This document shows positions 23,280 through 33,092 of a stretch of DNA of 64,000 bases, piece by piece. The position numbers were made by a program, and so were the translations under genes. The DNA is taken from the NCBI GenBank assembly GCA_022749655.1, contig CP094243.1:5125419-5189418 (forward strand), read 5' to 3'. The DNA is from Xanthomonas phaseoli pv. phaseoli. GTDB lineage: Bacteria > Pseudomonadota > Gammaproteobacteria > Xanthomonadales > Xanthomonadaceae. Every line of letters begins with the position of its first letter. The first letter of the stretch is position 1. The notes beneath the pieces are model-generated. The model was not told the origin of the DNA and searched no databases. It was given only the letters and a program-made list of their open reading frames with translations.

Positions 23280-23427
23280 GCCGGCGCTGGTTTGCACAAT
23301 GTCCAGGGAAGCCCGCCACGACTTGGCGGTCTGCGGTGTTATCGGCACCTGGCCCAATTTCTTTGGCCCGCGGCCGGGTCTACGCAGGGCCAGGATGTGA
23401 TGCCGGACACGGCTGTTCCGGGGTTGC

Positions 23428-24743
23428 TCAGCGGTTCGGCAACCGCATCGCCAGCACGGCAACGACGGCGAACAGCAACGGCAGGCTGCAGGCCAGATAC
23501 AACATGGCCGGCGACCATCCGGCGTCCAGCAGCACCCCGGCGCAGAACGGCGACAGGATCGCCCCGAAGCGCCCCACCCCGATCGCCCAGCCCAGCGCAG
23601 TCGAGCGCACCGCAGCGTCGAAGACGATCGGCACGATGGCGTACATGCCGCCCACCGCCGCGAACATCGCGGCCCCGGTAAGCAAGGCGAAGGCGAGCGC
23701 CCAGCTCAACTGCGTACTGCACAGGCCGGAGGCCAGCATCGCCAGGCCCATCAGCAACAGGGACCCGATGGTCAGGCGCGACAGCCGCACGCACGATGCC
23801 AAGCCACTGAACAGCAAGCCGCCGCCGATGCCACCAAGATTCAACAGCACCCCGCCCGTGACGCCCTGCGTGGCCGACGCGCCAGCGGTCACCAGCAGTT
23901 TCGGCGTCCAGCTGATCACGAAGTAAAACGCGAACATCAGCGAGAAAAAACCAAGCGCGATCAGCAGCGTGTGCCGCCGCATGGCAGCATCAAACAGGGC
24001 CCGATACCCTTGTGCCTGCGTGGCTGACTGCGGCGGTAGCGGCGGCAATGCGTCGTGCGGCGGCATTCCCATCCGCGCCAGCACGGCGTTGAAGCGCACG
24101 ACGGCATCGGGTGGCCGGCGCATGATCAGAAACTCCAGCGACTCGGGCAGGAATGCAAGCACCAACGGCACACACAGCAACGATGCCACCGCCCCGAGCA
24201 CGAACACCGCCGGCCACGACCACTGCTGCATCAACAGTTCGGCAATCGTGCCCCCAGCGTGGCACCGACCGGGTAGCCGGTCACCTGCAGCACGATGGCG
24301 GTGTTGCGCCAACGGGGGCTGGAAAACTCCCCTGCCGTGACCGCAACGCAGGCCAACATGCCGCCGATGCCCAGACCGGTCAGAAGCCGCAACGCTCCGA
24401 GCTGCCATGCAGTGCTGGCCAGTGCGGACAAGCCCATGCCGACGGTCAGGATGGCCAGACACGCCAGCGTCAGCGCGCGACGGCCGATGCGGTCGGCCAG
24501 CGGCGCCAACCCAAGCGCACCAAGCGCCATGCCGATCAGGCCCGCGCTGAACAGCATGCCCAACTGCTTGCCCGACAGCTGCCAGTCCGCCGACACATGC
24601 GGTGCGGTGAACGCCATCGCCATCACGTCGAAGCCGTCGAGCATCGTCAGCAACACGCATACCGCGACGGCCCTCCACTGAAACGGCGTCATGCGCTCCA
24701 GCACGAAATGCCCGAACGATGCAGTGTGCTGAGGCATTGGCAT
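23428..24743 (-). pseudogene. Aromatic acid:H+ symporter (MFS, AAHS family), frameshifted here
   Basis: Twelve-helix inner-membrane transporter of the PcaK type, importing 4-hydroxybenzoate, protocatechuate or hydroxycinnamates. The start MPMPQHTASFGHFVLERMTP. AAHS hallmarks are VLLTMLDGFDVMAMAFTAPH in helix 1 and the loop PLADRIGRRALTLACL. At a C5 run (24251-24255) one base is missing: the first frame ends VGATLGARLPNC, while the continuation GTIAELLMQQWSWPAVFVLG runs in the next frame to 23428. Adding one G on the coding strand gives a protein of about 438 aa. It probably serves the neighbouring lignin-aromatic genes and may be the MolK-type transporter. Confidence 0.85.
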
Positions 24744-25198
24744 GTCCTGTGATGAGAGAGGGTTGGTTCGAAGGCGCTGCGGGCGCCGTTGAACGACGCT
24801 GTGTGCAAGACCGACTGCGCGGCGGCGCCACGATGCATGCAATCACCGATGCGCGATGTGTTGCGACCGCCTGCGCACGCTAGCCGATTGCACAGCCGGC
24901 TCAAGACCGATGACCGCAGCGCTGTGCGCTTATCGGAAATGCGTAGATGCGCGTGGCCCGCGCTGCGATGTCGTCGCATGCAGCGCGTGGCTTGCCGTTC
25001 GCGACATTGGAATCTCTGGCGACGCGACACGATCCATTGCACGTCGACCCACCCGGCCACGTCTGCCAACGACCTTGCACGCAGTGCATTCGTGCGTTGG
25101 TTACTGCAGCGCGGCGCGCTGCCGCAGCAGCAACCGCAGCGCAGGTATCATCCGCGGCGTGTCCGCAGTGGGCGGCACGCTGACTTGACGGAGATGCC
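24744..25198. other. Divergent intergenic region
   Basis: About 455 bp between the MFS transporter and the gamma-carbonic anhydrase, transcribed away from each other. It must hold both promoters. I see no conserved operator or coding frame of note. Confidence 0.5.
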
Positions 25199-25744
25199 GT
25201 GACCCCGATTCGTTCCTTCCTGGACCACACCCCGCAGCTGGGGGCCCGCGTCTACGTCGATCCTGCCTGCACCATCATCGGCAAGGTGAGCCTGGGCGAT
25301 GACGTCTCGGTCTGGCCGGGCACCGTGATTCGCGGCGACGTCAATCATGTGCAGATCGGCGCGCGCACCAACGTGCAGGACGGCACCATCATCCACGTCA
25401 GCCACCACAGCCCGTTCAACAAGGCCGGCTACCCCACCGTGATCGGCGAGGACGTCACCGTCGGCCACGGCACCATCCTGCATGCCTGCACCATCGAAGA
25501 CCTGTGCCTGATCGGCATGGGCGCCTGCGTGCTCGATGGTGCAACGGTCAAACGTTATGGCTTTGTCGGGGCCGGTGCGGTGGTGGGCCCGGGCAAGGTG
25601 GTTGGAGAGGCCGAGCTGTGGCTGGGCAATCCTGCGCGCCTGGCGCGCACGCTCAGCGACAAGGAAATCGAAAGCCTGCATTACTCCGCGCAGCATTACG
25701 TGCGGCTCAAGGATCAATACCTGGGCGCCTCACCCGCCGGCTGA
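25199..25744 (+). CDS. Gamma-class carbonic anhydrase-like protein (YrdA/PaaY family)
   Basis: 181-aa left-handed beta-helix protein made of hexapeptide repeats (VWPGTVIRGDVNHVQIGART, NVQDGTIIHV, VTVGHGTILHACTIED). The putative zinc histidines are present in GTIIHV and in GHGTILH. The start is a GTG with GGAG about five bases upstream. Homologues are usually called gamma-carbonic anhydrases or acyltransferase-like proteins, and the enzymatic activity is not proven for most. No operon partner. Confidence 0.85.
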   Translation: MTPIRSFLDHTPQLGARVYVDPACTIIGKVSLGDDVSVWPGTVIRGDVNHVQIGARTNVQDGTIIHVSHHSPFNKAGYPTVIGEDVTVGHGTILHACTIEDLCLIGMGACVLDGATVKRYGFVGAGAVVGPGKVVGEAELWLGNPARLARTLSDKEIESLHYSAQHYVRLKDQYLGASPAG

Positions 25745-25801
25745 GCCGCAGCACAGGCAGTCCGCCTGGCGCGTGCGTGACGGTACCGGGCGTGTGCGCG
25801 G

Positions 25802-26068
25802 CTACGGCTGCGTGGCGTGCTCCAGTGCCCTCAGCATGGCCAGCGCCTGGGCGCGCGATGCACCGCACATGTCCTGGGACGGACGCAGGCTGGTGCAGAC
25901 CGCTGGCCGCGTCGGCAGGCCGAACAGGCGGCAGCGCCCCTGCCCGTCTAGTTGCACGCACGGCACACCCGCCGGCTTGCCATGCGGCATGCCGGGAATG
26001 GCCGAACTGATGGAGGGGGCGATACAGCAGGCCGCGCAGCCGGCGCGGCAGGGAATGTCCATGTGCAT
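25802..26068 (-). CDS. YkgJ-family cysteine-cluster protein
   Basis: Small 88-aa protein with the N-terminal cluster CRAGCAACC and further cysteines in [15 protein letters not shown] and [15 protein letters not shown]. This is the YkgJ (UPF0153-like) zinc- or iron-binding pattern. Function unknown. It lies between the carbonic anhydrase and the cellulase and converges with the former. Confidence 0.75.
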   Translation of the reverse strand: MHMDIPCRAGCAACCIAPSISSAIPGMPHGKPAGVPCVQLDGQGRCRLFGLPTRPAVCTSLRPSQDMCGASRAQALAMLRALEHATQP

Positions 26069-26116
26069 GCCGCAGTGTAAACCGCCGCCACCTCCCGGCA
26101 GCGGCGGCGATACCGG

Positions 26117-27478
26117 CTAGCGGGGCGGAATGTAGCTGGACAGGCGCACGTCGAAGAACGCCTGCACGGCAGCCAGGTTGGACTTGGCCTGGATGTCCGC
26201 ACCCACGTCGCGGCTCATGCCCAGCACGTCGTCGTCCGGCCACCCGGGGCCGAAGCACCATTGCGTGCTGGGAATGTTGAAGGCCTGCAGATGCGCCAGC
26301 ATGCGCGTGGTGGCGATTTCCGCGCTGCGGTTGCCGGCCGGATAGCCGTGCTCGCCCAGGTAACCGCGCTTGCCTGCCTGCTGCAGCGCTTGGATAAACG
26401 GGTTGACCATGTCGATGCCGGTATCCGGCTGGATCACCTCGTTGCGTCCACCGGGCCCGATCCAGTTGCCGCCCCCGCTGCCGTTGCTGTCGAGATAGTT
26501 GTGCGCCTCGTACACGATGCGATCGTACGGGTCCGGAATGTCGAACAGGTCCATCGAATCGTCCTGCCAGCGCCGGGCGCTGGCATAGCCGTTGCCGCAC
26601 ACGAACACGAAATGGTTTCGATCGCGGTCGATGATGGCCTTGGAGCAGGCGGTGGCGGTCTTCTGCCAATGTGCGGCCATCGACAGCACGCTGCCATCGG
26701 CATTGCGCTCGGCGCCCTGGTACGGCTCGTTCATGACGCCCCAGCCGAACATCGCCGGGTGCTGCTTGAACCGGTTGACGATGCGCGCCCACAGATCCGG
26801 CAAGCCGGCGTCGTTGTAGAGCGTGCACCCCGGCGTGCCGATCACCCGGTATTCGTAGAGCTTGAGCAGCTGATCGCGACTGTCCAGATAGCCCACGTAA
26901 TTGAAGTTGCGCAGCGGGTAGGTGTCGGCCCACAGCCCGGCCGCCGCCAGATCGCCGACGCGGTTGCCGCGCGCGTCGACCACTGCACCGCTGGCATCGC
27001 GTCGATACCCGCTCTTGGCCGCCACCCGCTGCGGCAGCCGCATGTAATCGTGCAACTCCACGATGGCGCGCTTGCCGCGCGCAGCGATGTTGTCCAGCGC
27101 GTCCTGCACCTGCGTGCAGTAGCTCTCGTTCAACGGCGCGCCCTGCCCACGCGTGAAGCGCGCGGCGGTGGTCGGCAGGCGGAAGAGCGGGCAGCGCCCT
27201 GCCGCAGCCACATGCTGGGCAGTGATGGCGCGGTAATGCGTGCCGATCTCGGCGTTCTCCACATAGCTATTGGAGGCCAAGCCGGACAGGTTCAGGCCAG
27301 CGAACGGCAGGCTGGCGCTTTGCGCGGCTGCACGGCCTGCCCAGCCGGTGGTGGCCACGACGGCGGCGCCGGCCGCGCCTTGCAGCACACGCCGGCGGCT
27401 GATGCCGCCAGCGACCGGTGGCGCAGTGGAGTGGGATGATGCCGTGAGTGCGCGGCGTGGAGATGGATGGTCGGACAT
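26117..27478 (-). CDS. Tat-exported GH5 cellulase-like endoglucanase
   Basis: 453-aa glycoside hydrolase family 5 protein. The start MSDHPSPRRALTASS has AGGAGG upstream. A twin-arginine signal SRRRVLQGAAGAAVVATTGW (from residue 27) ends near AAAQS. The catalytic acid/base Glu lies in FGWGVMNEPYQGA and the nucleophile Glu in GYLGEHGYPAGN; EAHNYLDSNGSGGGNW fits the barrel. No carbohydrate-binding module is seen at the C-terminus, unlike the major two-domain Xanthomonas endoglucanase. Likely acts on plant cell-wall beta-glucans. Confidence 0.88.
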   Translation of the reverse strand: MSDHPSPRRALTASSHSTAPPVAGGISRRRVLQGAAGAAVVATTGWAGRAAAQSASLPFAGLNLSGLASNSYVENAEIGTHYRAITAQHVAAAGRCPLFRLPTTAARFTRGQGAPLNESYCTQVQDALDNIAARGKRAIVELHDYMRLPQRVAAKSGYRRDASGAVVDARGNRVGDLAAAGLWADTYPLRNFNYVGYLDSRDQLLKLYEYRVIGTPGCTLYNDAGLPDLWARIVNRFKQHPAMFGWGVMNEPYQGAERNADGSVLSMAAHWQKTATACSKAIIDRDRNHFVFVCGNGYASARRWQDDSMDLFDIPDPYDRIVYEAHNYLDSNGSGGGNWIGPGGRNEVIQPDTGIDMVNPFIQALQQAGKRGYLGEHGYPAGNRSAEIATTRMLAHLQAFNIPSTQWCFGPGWPDDDVLGMSRDVGADIQAKSNLAAVQAFFDVRLSSYIPPR

Positions 27479-27861
27479 CGGGGCGCCTCCTGCGGTGCCG
27501 TTGGAAAGATCCTCGCCGGCACAGCTCCCCTCGGCCGCAGCGGTCCCTGTCGATGGTGGCTGCGCCCCGGCGCCCGGATCTGCGCGCCGGTTCGCACTCC
27601 CGCCACTGCATGCCCGAACGCATACGTTTACATCGCATTACATGACAGGCCAACGACGCCGCGCATGTGCAGGCCCGCAACGCGATGACCGATGAGCGGC
27701 AACTGCACGGCATGCCGGCAGCGCCCGACGCTGCACCTCAGGTGCACGCCGGCGTGCGTGCTACCGTGCGGACCTGCGCGTGCGGTGACGGTTGCAGCAG
27801 CAACAGTCACGACGCGCTCTAATTACCAGCCACCGCTCGCCAATCAGCCGTCGAATTCGCC
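27479..27861. other. Divergent intergenic region between the cellulase and ilvD
   Basis: About 380 bp holding the two opposing promoters. No coding frame or clear operator is recognised. Confidence 0.5.
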
Positions 27862-29698
27862 ATGCCCGAGTACCGCTCCAAAACCTCTACCCACGGCCGC
27901 AACATGGCCGGCGCCCGCGCCCTGTGGCGTGCCACCGGCATGAAGGATGGCGACTTCCACAAGCCCATCATCGCCATCGCCAACTCGTTCACGCAGTTCG
28001 TGCCCGGGCATGTGCACCTGAAGGATCTTGGTCAGCTGGTCGCGCGCGAGATCGAACGCGTCGGCGGCGTGGCCAAGGAGTTCGACACCATCGCCGTGGA
28101 CGATGGCATCGCGATGGGCCATGACGGCATGCTGTATTCGTTGCCCAGCCGCGAGATCATTGCCGACTCGGTCGAATACATGGTCAATGCGCATTGCGCC
28201 GACGCGCTGGTGTGCATTTCCAATTGCGACAAGATTACCCCCGGTATGTTGATGGCCGCGCTGCGGCTCAATATCCCCACCGTGTTCGTCTCCGGCGGCC
28301 CGATGGAAGCCGGCAAGACCAAGCTGGCCGAGCACAAGCTCGACTTGATCGATGCGATGGTGATCGCCGCCGACGACAGCGCCTCCGACGAAAAGGTGGC
28401 CGAATTCGAGCGCAGCGCCTGCCCCACCTGCGGCTCGTGCTCGGGCATGTTCACCGCCAACTCGATGAACTGCCTGACCGAAGCTGGGCCTGTCGCTGCC
28501 CGGCAATGGCACGGTTGTCGCCACGCACGCCGACCGCGAGCAGCTGTTCCTGCGTGCCGGACGCGTGGCGGTGGAACTGTGTCACCGTTGGTACGGCGGC
28601 GAAGACCCCACCGCCCTGCCACGCGGCATCGCCACCTTCGAAGCATTCGAAAATGCGATGACGCTGGACATCGCCATGGGTGGCTCGACCAATACCATTC
28701 TGCACCTGCTCGCCGCCGCGCAGGAAGCCGAGGTTGCCTTCGGCATGCAGGATATCGACCGCCTGTCCAAGCGCGTGCCGCAGCTGTGCAAGGTCGCGCC
28801 GAACACGCCCAAGTACCACATCGAAGACGTGCATCGTGCCGGCGGCATCATGGCTATTCTCGGCGAGCTCGCGCGCGGCGGCCTGCTGCATACACATGCG
28901 GCCACCGTGCACGCACGCACGCTGGCCGAAGCCATCGCGCAATGGGATGTCACCCAGACCGACGATGAAGCAGTACACACGTTCTACAAGGCTGGCCCGG
29001 CCGGCATTCCCACCCAGATCGCCTTCAGCCAGGCCACGCGCTGGGACAGCCTGGATACCGACCGTAGCGACGGCTGCATCCGCGATGTCGCGCACGCGTT
29101 CTCGCAGGAAGGCGGCCTGGCCGTGCTGTACGGCAATATCGCGCGCGACGGCTGCGTGGTGAAAACTGCCGGCGTGGACGAATCCATCCACGTCTTCGAA
29201 GGCAATGCCCGCGTGTACGAGAGCCAGGACGCAGCAGTCAAGGGCATTCTTGCCGACGAGGTGGTTGCCGGGGATGTGGTGGTGATCCGCTACGAGGGCC
29301 CCAAAGGCGGCCCCGGTATGCAGGAAATGCTCTACCCCACCAGCTATCTCAAATCCAAGGGCCTGGGCAAGCAATGCGCCCTGCTCACCGACGGCCGCTT
29401 CTCCGGCGGCACCTCGGGCCTGTCGATCGGCCACGCCTCACCGGAAGCTGCCGCAGGCGGCGCGATTGGCTTGGTGCGCGACGGCGACAGGATCCTGATC
29501 GACATTCCCCAGCGTTCGATCAACCTCATGATCTCCGACGAGGAACTTGCGCTGCGGCGCGCAGCGCAAGATGCCAAAGGCTGGAAGCCGGTGGAAGTGC
29601 GTCCACGCAAGGTCACTACTGCACTAAAGGCGTATGCGTTGCTGGCCACCAGTGCGGATAAGGGTGCGGTGCGAGATAAGGCGTTGCTGGATGGTTGA
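27862..29698 (+). pseudogene. ilvD: Dihydroxy-acid dehydratase, frameshifted here
   Basis: Iron-sulfur dehydratase of valine, isoleucine and leucine synthesis (dihydroxy acids to 2-keto acids). The start [20 protein letters not shown] is standard. Cluster-associated motifs are [14 protein letters not shown] and [20 protein letters not shown]; the C-terminal half has [20 protein letters not shown]. After NCLTEA two bases are missing (about 28483-28485): GCGCTG is expected and GCTG is seen. The continuation [20 protein letters not shown] then runs in the next frame to 29698. A real null would cause branched-chain amino-acid auxotrophy, so an assembly error is likely. It marks the conserved Xanthomonas integron site, which begins just downstream. 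Confidence 0.95.
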
Positions 29699-30770
29699 GA
29701 CATTCGGCCGACTGCACTAGCGTCGGCTGATAGTTCCGTCTGCATGCAGCACATCGGCAGCGGAGCAGCACCTGCGACCCAAGAGCGGACGCACCACCGC
29801 CGGCAAGGTCGCCTCACCCATCGGCGCCCATGAGGCCGAGCCCATCCAAGGGACTGCGAACCGCGACGCACCGCGTCCCAGCACATGTATGTAGATCTGC
29901 GTGGTGCTCACGTCCATGTGCCCCAGCAGTTCCTGTACGGTGCGGATATCGTGGCCGGCCTCCAGCAGATGGATGGCGAACGAATGCCGCAAGGTGTGGC
30001 AGGTCGCCGGCTTGACGATGCAGCCTGCTGCCGTGCCGACTGTACCGCACGCTGCAGAATTTCTTCAGAGACATGGTGCCGGCCAGGCCGGGCGCTGCGC
30101 GGATCCTGCAACCGGCGCACAGACGGGAACAGATATTGCCACCCCGGCTCAATGTCGGCATTGGGATACTTGCGTGCCAACGCGTGCGGCAAGAAGACCC
30201 GACCAGCACCGGCCGCCAGATCCGCCGCATGCACCAACAGTGCGCGTTCGCGTTGCCGCGGTAGCGCCTCTCGCAGGCTGTGCGGCAACGGCACCCGGCG
30301 GTCCTTGCCGCCCTTGCCATCGCGCACCACGATCTCGCCACGCGCGGCATCCACGTCCTTGATGCGCAGGCGCAGGCATTCCATCAACCGCATCCCGCTA
30401 CCGTACAGCAGGCTGGCCATCAGCCAGCACGGCCCCTCCAGCACCGCCAGCAAACGTGCAACCTCCTCGCGCGAAAGCACTACCGGAATCCGCCTGGGCC
30501 GCTTGGCGCGTACCAGGTTTTCCATCCACGGCAACTCGATGCGCAGCACTTCGCGGTAAAGAAACAACAGCGCAGCCAACGCTGGTTCTGGGTGCCCGCA
30601 GACACCCGGCCATCAGTGGCCAGCCGCGTCAGGAACGCCTCGACTTCCGCCTGCCCCATCTGCGCCGGATGGCGCTTGCCGCCGGCCAGGATGAAGCGCC
30701 GTATCCAACTGACATACGCCTGCTCGGTGCGTAGGCTGCGACGTCCCCCCGCCCTGAGTAGCGGCCAGGT

Positions 30771-31631
30771 TTAGAGTCCGGGGTTGATGATAGCGGCGTT
30801 GGCCAACTGTTGGGCATACGCGGAGGGCGTCATGCCGCCAATTGCTTTCTTGGGTCGCTCCTCGTTGTATTCGCGGCGCCAGCGCTCGATCTCGGTGCGT
30901 GCATGCAGCAGTGTCGGGAACCAGTGTTCGTTGAGGCATTCGTCGCGCAGGCGGCCGTTAAACGATTCAACGTAGGCGTTCTGATTCGGCTTGCCGGGTT
31001 GGATGAGTCGCAACTGCACGCCACGCGCATGCGCCCAGGCCACCATCGCCTTGCCGCAAAACTCCTTGCCGTTGTCCGTGCGGATCACCTGCGGCAAGCC
31101 GCGGCGGATGGCGAGCCGATTCAGCACACGCGTCACGCCATGGCCCGCTATTGCGCGCTCCACCTCGATGGCGACCGCTTCGTGCGTGGCGTCGTCCACG
31201 ATCACCAGACACTTGATCACCCGACCGTCGGCAGTGCGGTCGAACACGAAGTCCATCGACCATACCTGGTTGGCCTGCGATGGCCGCAGCAGCGGCTGAC
31301 GCTCGCCTACCGGGACTTTCTTGCGCTTGCGGCGGCGGACTTGCAGCTGCTGCTCGCGGTACAACCGCTCCACACGCTTGTAGTTCACGATGCGGCCTTC
31401 CTGTCGCAGTTTGAGATAGATCATGCCCACGCCATAACGGCGATGGCGATGCGCCAACGCACCGATGCGCTCGCGCAGCTCAACGTTGCGATCTTCGCGT
31501 GGGCAGTAGCGCAGCGCGCTGGCGCTCATGCCGATCGCTGCCAAGGCGCGGCGCTCGCTGGCACCGCACCCCATCCACTCGCGCACCAGCGCACGACGCG
31601 CCGGCGCGCTCACCACTTTTTCGCAGCGCAT
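30771..31631 (-). CDS. IS3-family transposase OrfB (DDE domain)
   Basis: 286-aa integrase-core transposase. It has the HTH_21 region ([20 protein letters not shown]) and the DDE residues: Asp in [20 protein letters not shown], Asp in [15 protein letters not shown], and Glu in [20 protein letters not shown]. It overlaps orfA; the A5 stretch GCGAAAAAGTGG at the overlap is a plausible -1 frameshift site producing the OrfAB fusion transposase. Frame intact. Confidence 0.93.
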   Translation of the reverse strand: MRCEKVVSAPARRALVREWMGCGASERRALAAIGMSASALRYCPREDRNVELRERIGALAHRHRRYGVGMIYLKLRQEGRIVNYKRVERLYREQQLQVRRRKRKKVPVGERQPLLRPSQANQVWSMDFVFDRTADGRVIKCLVIVDDATHEAVAIEVERAIAGHGVTRVLNRLAIRRGLPQVIRTDNGKEFCGKAMVAWAHARGVQLRLIQPGKPNQNAYVESFNGRLRDECLNEHWFPTLLHARTEIERWRREYNEERPKKAIGGMTPSAYAQQLANAAIINPGL

Positions 31632-31878
31632 CCTTGATCAGATCGTTCTCAAACAGCTGCTCGGCCAGCAACTTCTTCAGCCGCGCGTTCTCCGTTTCAA
31701 GGTCTTTGAGCCGCTTGGCATCGGGCACGCTCATCCCGCCGAACTTGCTGCGCCACAGGTAGTAAGAGGCCTCGCTGAAGCCATGGCGCCGGCACAGGTC
31801 CTTGATCGCCACGCCCGCTTCGGCTTCGCGCAGGAAGCCAATGATCTGTTCTTCGGAAAAGCGCTTCTTCACGTCCAA
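31480..31878 (-). CDS. IS3-family transposase OrfA
   Basis: 132-aa reading frame. Residues 1-90 form the OrfA domain: [20 protein letters not shown] with helix-turn-helix [20 protein letters not shown], followed by a leucine-zipper-like coiled coil ([20 protein letters not shown]). It overlaps orfB by about 150 bp; the tail beyond IKDALRKSG is probably read only when frameshifting does not occur. Confidence 0.9.
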   Translation of the reverse strand: MDVKKRFSEEQIIGFLREAEAGVAIKDLCRRHGFSEASYYLWRSKFGGMSVPDAKRLKDLETENARLKKLLAEQLFENDLIKDALRKSGERAGASCAGARVDGVRCQRAPRLGSDRHERQRAALLPTRRSQR

Positions 31879-32134
31879 TCTCCTCGGGGTAGGGAATTGG
31901 ACTCCAAACTGCGGTGCTACTCAAAATCGGGGGACGTCGCCGGATAGAGGAAGACTTCAGCCAGCGGTCTTCCCCAGACCGGCGGACCTTGGAAGAGTCA
32001 TCCTGGTGCGCGCGGTTCAGCCAGTCCGTGAGGCTGCTTTCGCCCTCGAGTGTGCCGGCTCGGGTGGGCACACCATCTGGCTAGCGGAGATAGTCGGGGC
32101 AGAGTCAGAGCGGGCTTCCACTCGTTCGGCCGGC

Positions 32135-32191
32135 GCCTAGCATTCACCAAGCCCGACCTGCCTGGCGGGTCGGCTTTAACTCAGGTATCAA
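32135..32191 (+). repeat. attC-like site 1 (integrase-proximal)
   Basis: R'' box GCCTAGC (32135-32141), left arm AAGCCCGACC, loop, right arm GGGTCGGCTT, then TAACTCAG and a degenerate core GTATCAA (32185-32191). The arms pair with one extra C bulged out, a typical extrahelical base of attC. No cassette gene is left between it and the integrase. Confidence 0.75.
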
Positions 32192-32198
32192 GTGGCTC

Positions 32199-32615
32199 AT
32201 GCGCAATACGGCGGCTTGGGGTTATCTCCACGACGGCTCCCTGGATCGGGCCGAGGGAATCGTGCCCGGTGATCTGATTCTCTCCGTCTCACTCCCTTAC
32301 CTGCGCAGGTATTTCCAGCCAGAAGGTGAAGGGTTCGTGCTCATGCTAAGGGGCTGCACCCTTTTCAAGCTCAAAGATCATGATGGTGCCGTGCTGGAAG
32401 ACCCACACCAAATCGCTGAGCGCTCACCCGAGCTGCTCTCGATTGTCAGTGAGGCACCGCTGGCCATCTACACCACCCTAGGTACACTCACGCTCGCCTA
32501 TCGGTCACTGGAGCTCGCGCTCGATACCGGCCAGACACTACCTGCTGCGTCGCTTGCTCAGGCAAGCTCCAACTACTGGAAGGGGTGGTCCGAGCGGCAC
32601 GGCGGAAGTGCCTAG
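32199..32615 (+). CDS. Integron cassette protein 1, unknown function
   Basis: 138-aa protein starting MRNTAAWGYLHDGSLDRAEG. No family recognised and no signal peptide. It has an amphipathic helical C-terminal half (PLAIYTTLGTLTLAYRSLEL) and a beta-rich middle (FVLMLRGCTLFKLKDHDGAV). The start lies 8 bp after the core of attC 1 and its TAG stop lies inside the R'' box of attC 2, so the gene fills its cassette exactly. Base composition is less GC-rich than in the core genes. Confidence 0.75.
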   Translation: MRNTAAWGYLHDGSLDRAEGIVPGDLILSVSLPYLRRYFQPEGEGFVLMLRGCTLFKLKDHDGAVLEDPHQIAERSPELLSIVSEAPLAIYTTLGTLTLAYRSLELALDTGQTLPAASLAQASSNYWKGWSERHGGSA

Positions 32616-32668
32616 CAATTCGTACAAGCCGACGTGGCTCCGCAATGTGGCTCAACTCAGGGTTAGTC
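32610..32668 (+). repeat. attC site 2
   Basis: 59 bp. R'' GCCTAGC, then CAAGCCGAC and GTGGCTCAACTCAG, core GTTAGTC (32662-32668). AGCCGAC pairs with GTGGCT leaving one G extrahelical. Shares the CAAGCC...AACTCAG layout with attC 1, as expected within one Xanthomonas array. Confidence 0.85.
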
Positions 32669-32670
32669 TC

Positions 32671-32991
32671 ATGCCAAAATTCTGCAGCGAATGTGGCTCG
32701 GAGCTCAGAGAGATTGGCGACTTTCGCCCTTGCTGGTTCAGCGTGTACGAATGCACCAGCGGTGCACCTCTTCACGACTTCATCGCGATCGGAGACCCGC
32801 AGCGGGTCTTCCCTCTACTTCCGCTCAGCCTCGGAGTCAAACAGCGGCTTGTCGGTGCAGAGCCATCACTGATAACGCTGGCCGCCTCACGCATCCAGAC
32901 GATTGATTACAAGACAGTGTCCATTGTTCAGTTCGAGCACACGCTCTTGGGCTGCTACAAGGACACGGGCTCCATCGGTGCAGCCTCGTAG
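32671..32991 (+). CDS. Integron cassette protein 2, zinc-ribbon start
   Basis: 106-aa protein beginning MPKFCSECGSELREIGDFRP. The CSECG pair, with a later CW and YEC, suggests a small zinc-ribbon-like N-terminus; the rest (AIGDPQRVFPLLPLSLGVKQ) resembles nothing I know. It starts 2 bp after the core of attC 2 and ends just before the R'' box of attC 3. No signal peptide or membrane segment. Confidence 0.7.
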   Translation: MPKFCSECGSELREIGDFRPCWFSVYECTSGAPLHDFIAIGDPQRVFPLLPLSLGVKQRLVGAEPSLITLAASRIQTIDYKTVSIVQFEHTLLGCYKDTGSIGAAS

Positions 32992-32992
32992 A

Positions 32993-33078
32993 TCCTAACC
33001 ATGCACGCATGCAAACCTGCGCGGGATAAGCTGCCCGCTCGGTCGACATCCAGGTCGCGCAGCTCGCTTAGCTTAGGC
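32993..33078 (+). repeat. attC site 3
   Basis: 86 bp. R'' TCCTAAC (32993-32999), an arm containing CCTGCGCG, a long loop, the opposing arm CGCGCAG, and a GCTTAGGC core-like end (33071-33078). Longer and more diverged than sites 1 and 2, so cassettes 2 and 3 probably come from different sources. Confidence 0.65.
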
Positions 33079-33092
33079 GCAGGTAATCCAAC

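Larger units (their letters stand above)
30745..31933 (-). mobile_element. IS3-family (IS407-group-like) element inside intI
   Basis: 1189 bp. The ends are imperfect inverted repeats: CCCCCCGCCCTGAGTAGC on the left, and on the right the complement of CCCCCGATTTTGAGTAGC. Both are flanked by ACGT (30741-30744 and 31934-31937), consistent with a 4-bp target duplication, although ACGT is itself palindromic. It encodes overlapping orfA and orfB. Removing it joins SSSIRR and RRSLRTEQAYV of the integrase in frame. Confidence 0.85.
29717..32071 (-). pseudogene. intI: Integron integrase IntI, interrupted by IS3 and frameshifted
   Basis: Tyrosine recombinase for cassette integration. Coding runs from about 32071 (a GTG start, uncertain) down to 31934, is interrupted by the IS3 element at 30745-31933, and resumes at 30744. 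Recognisable parts: SLRTEQAYVSWIRRFILAGG (N-terminal), catalytic Arg in LLYGSGMRLMECLRLR, the integron-specific patch [40 protein letters not shown] (HxxR), [20 protein letters not shown] (His and Tyr). Besides the insertion, one base is missing near 30583 (after STQNQ-equivalent) and another near 30030 (before [12 protein letters not shown]). The C-terminal tail after VLGRGAS is unusual. With the insertion the integrase should be inactive. Confidence 0.87.

Noticed and set aside
27862..29698. 6-Phosphogluconate dehydratase (edd) instead of ilvD
   Set aside because: The N-terminus and [20 protein letters not shown] context, plus the adjoining integron, fit IlvD better.
29717..32071. Phage or genomic-island tyrosine integrase
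   Set aside because: It carries the integron-specific patch LPHALARKYPNAD and sits beside attC sites at the ilvD locus; no tRNA target or phage genes are present.
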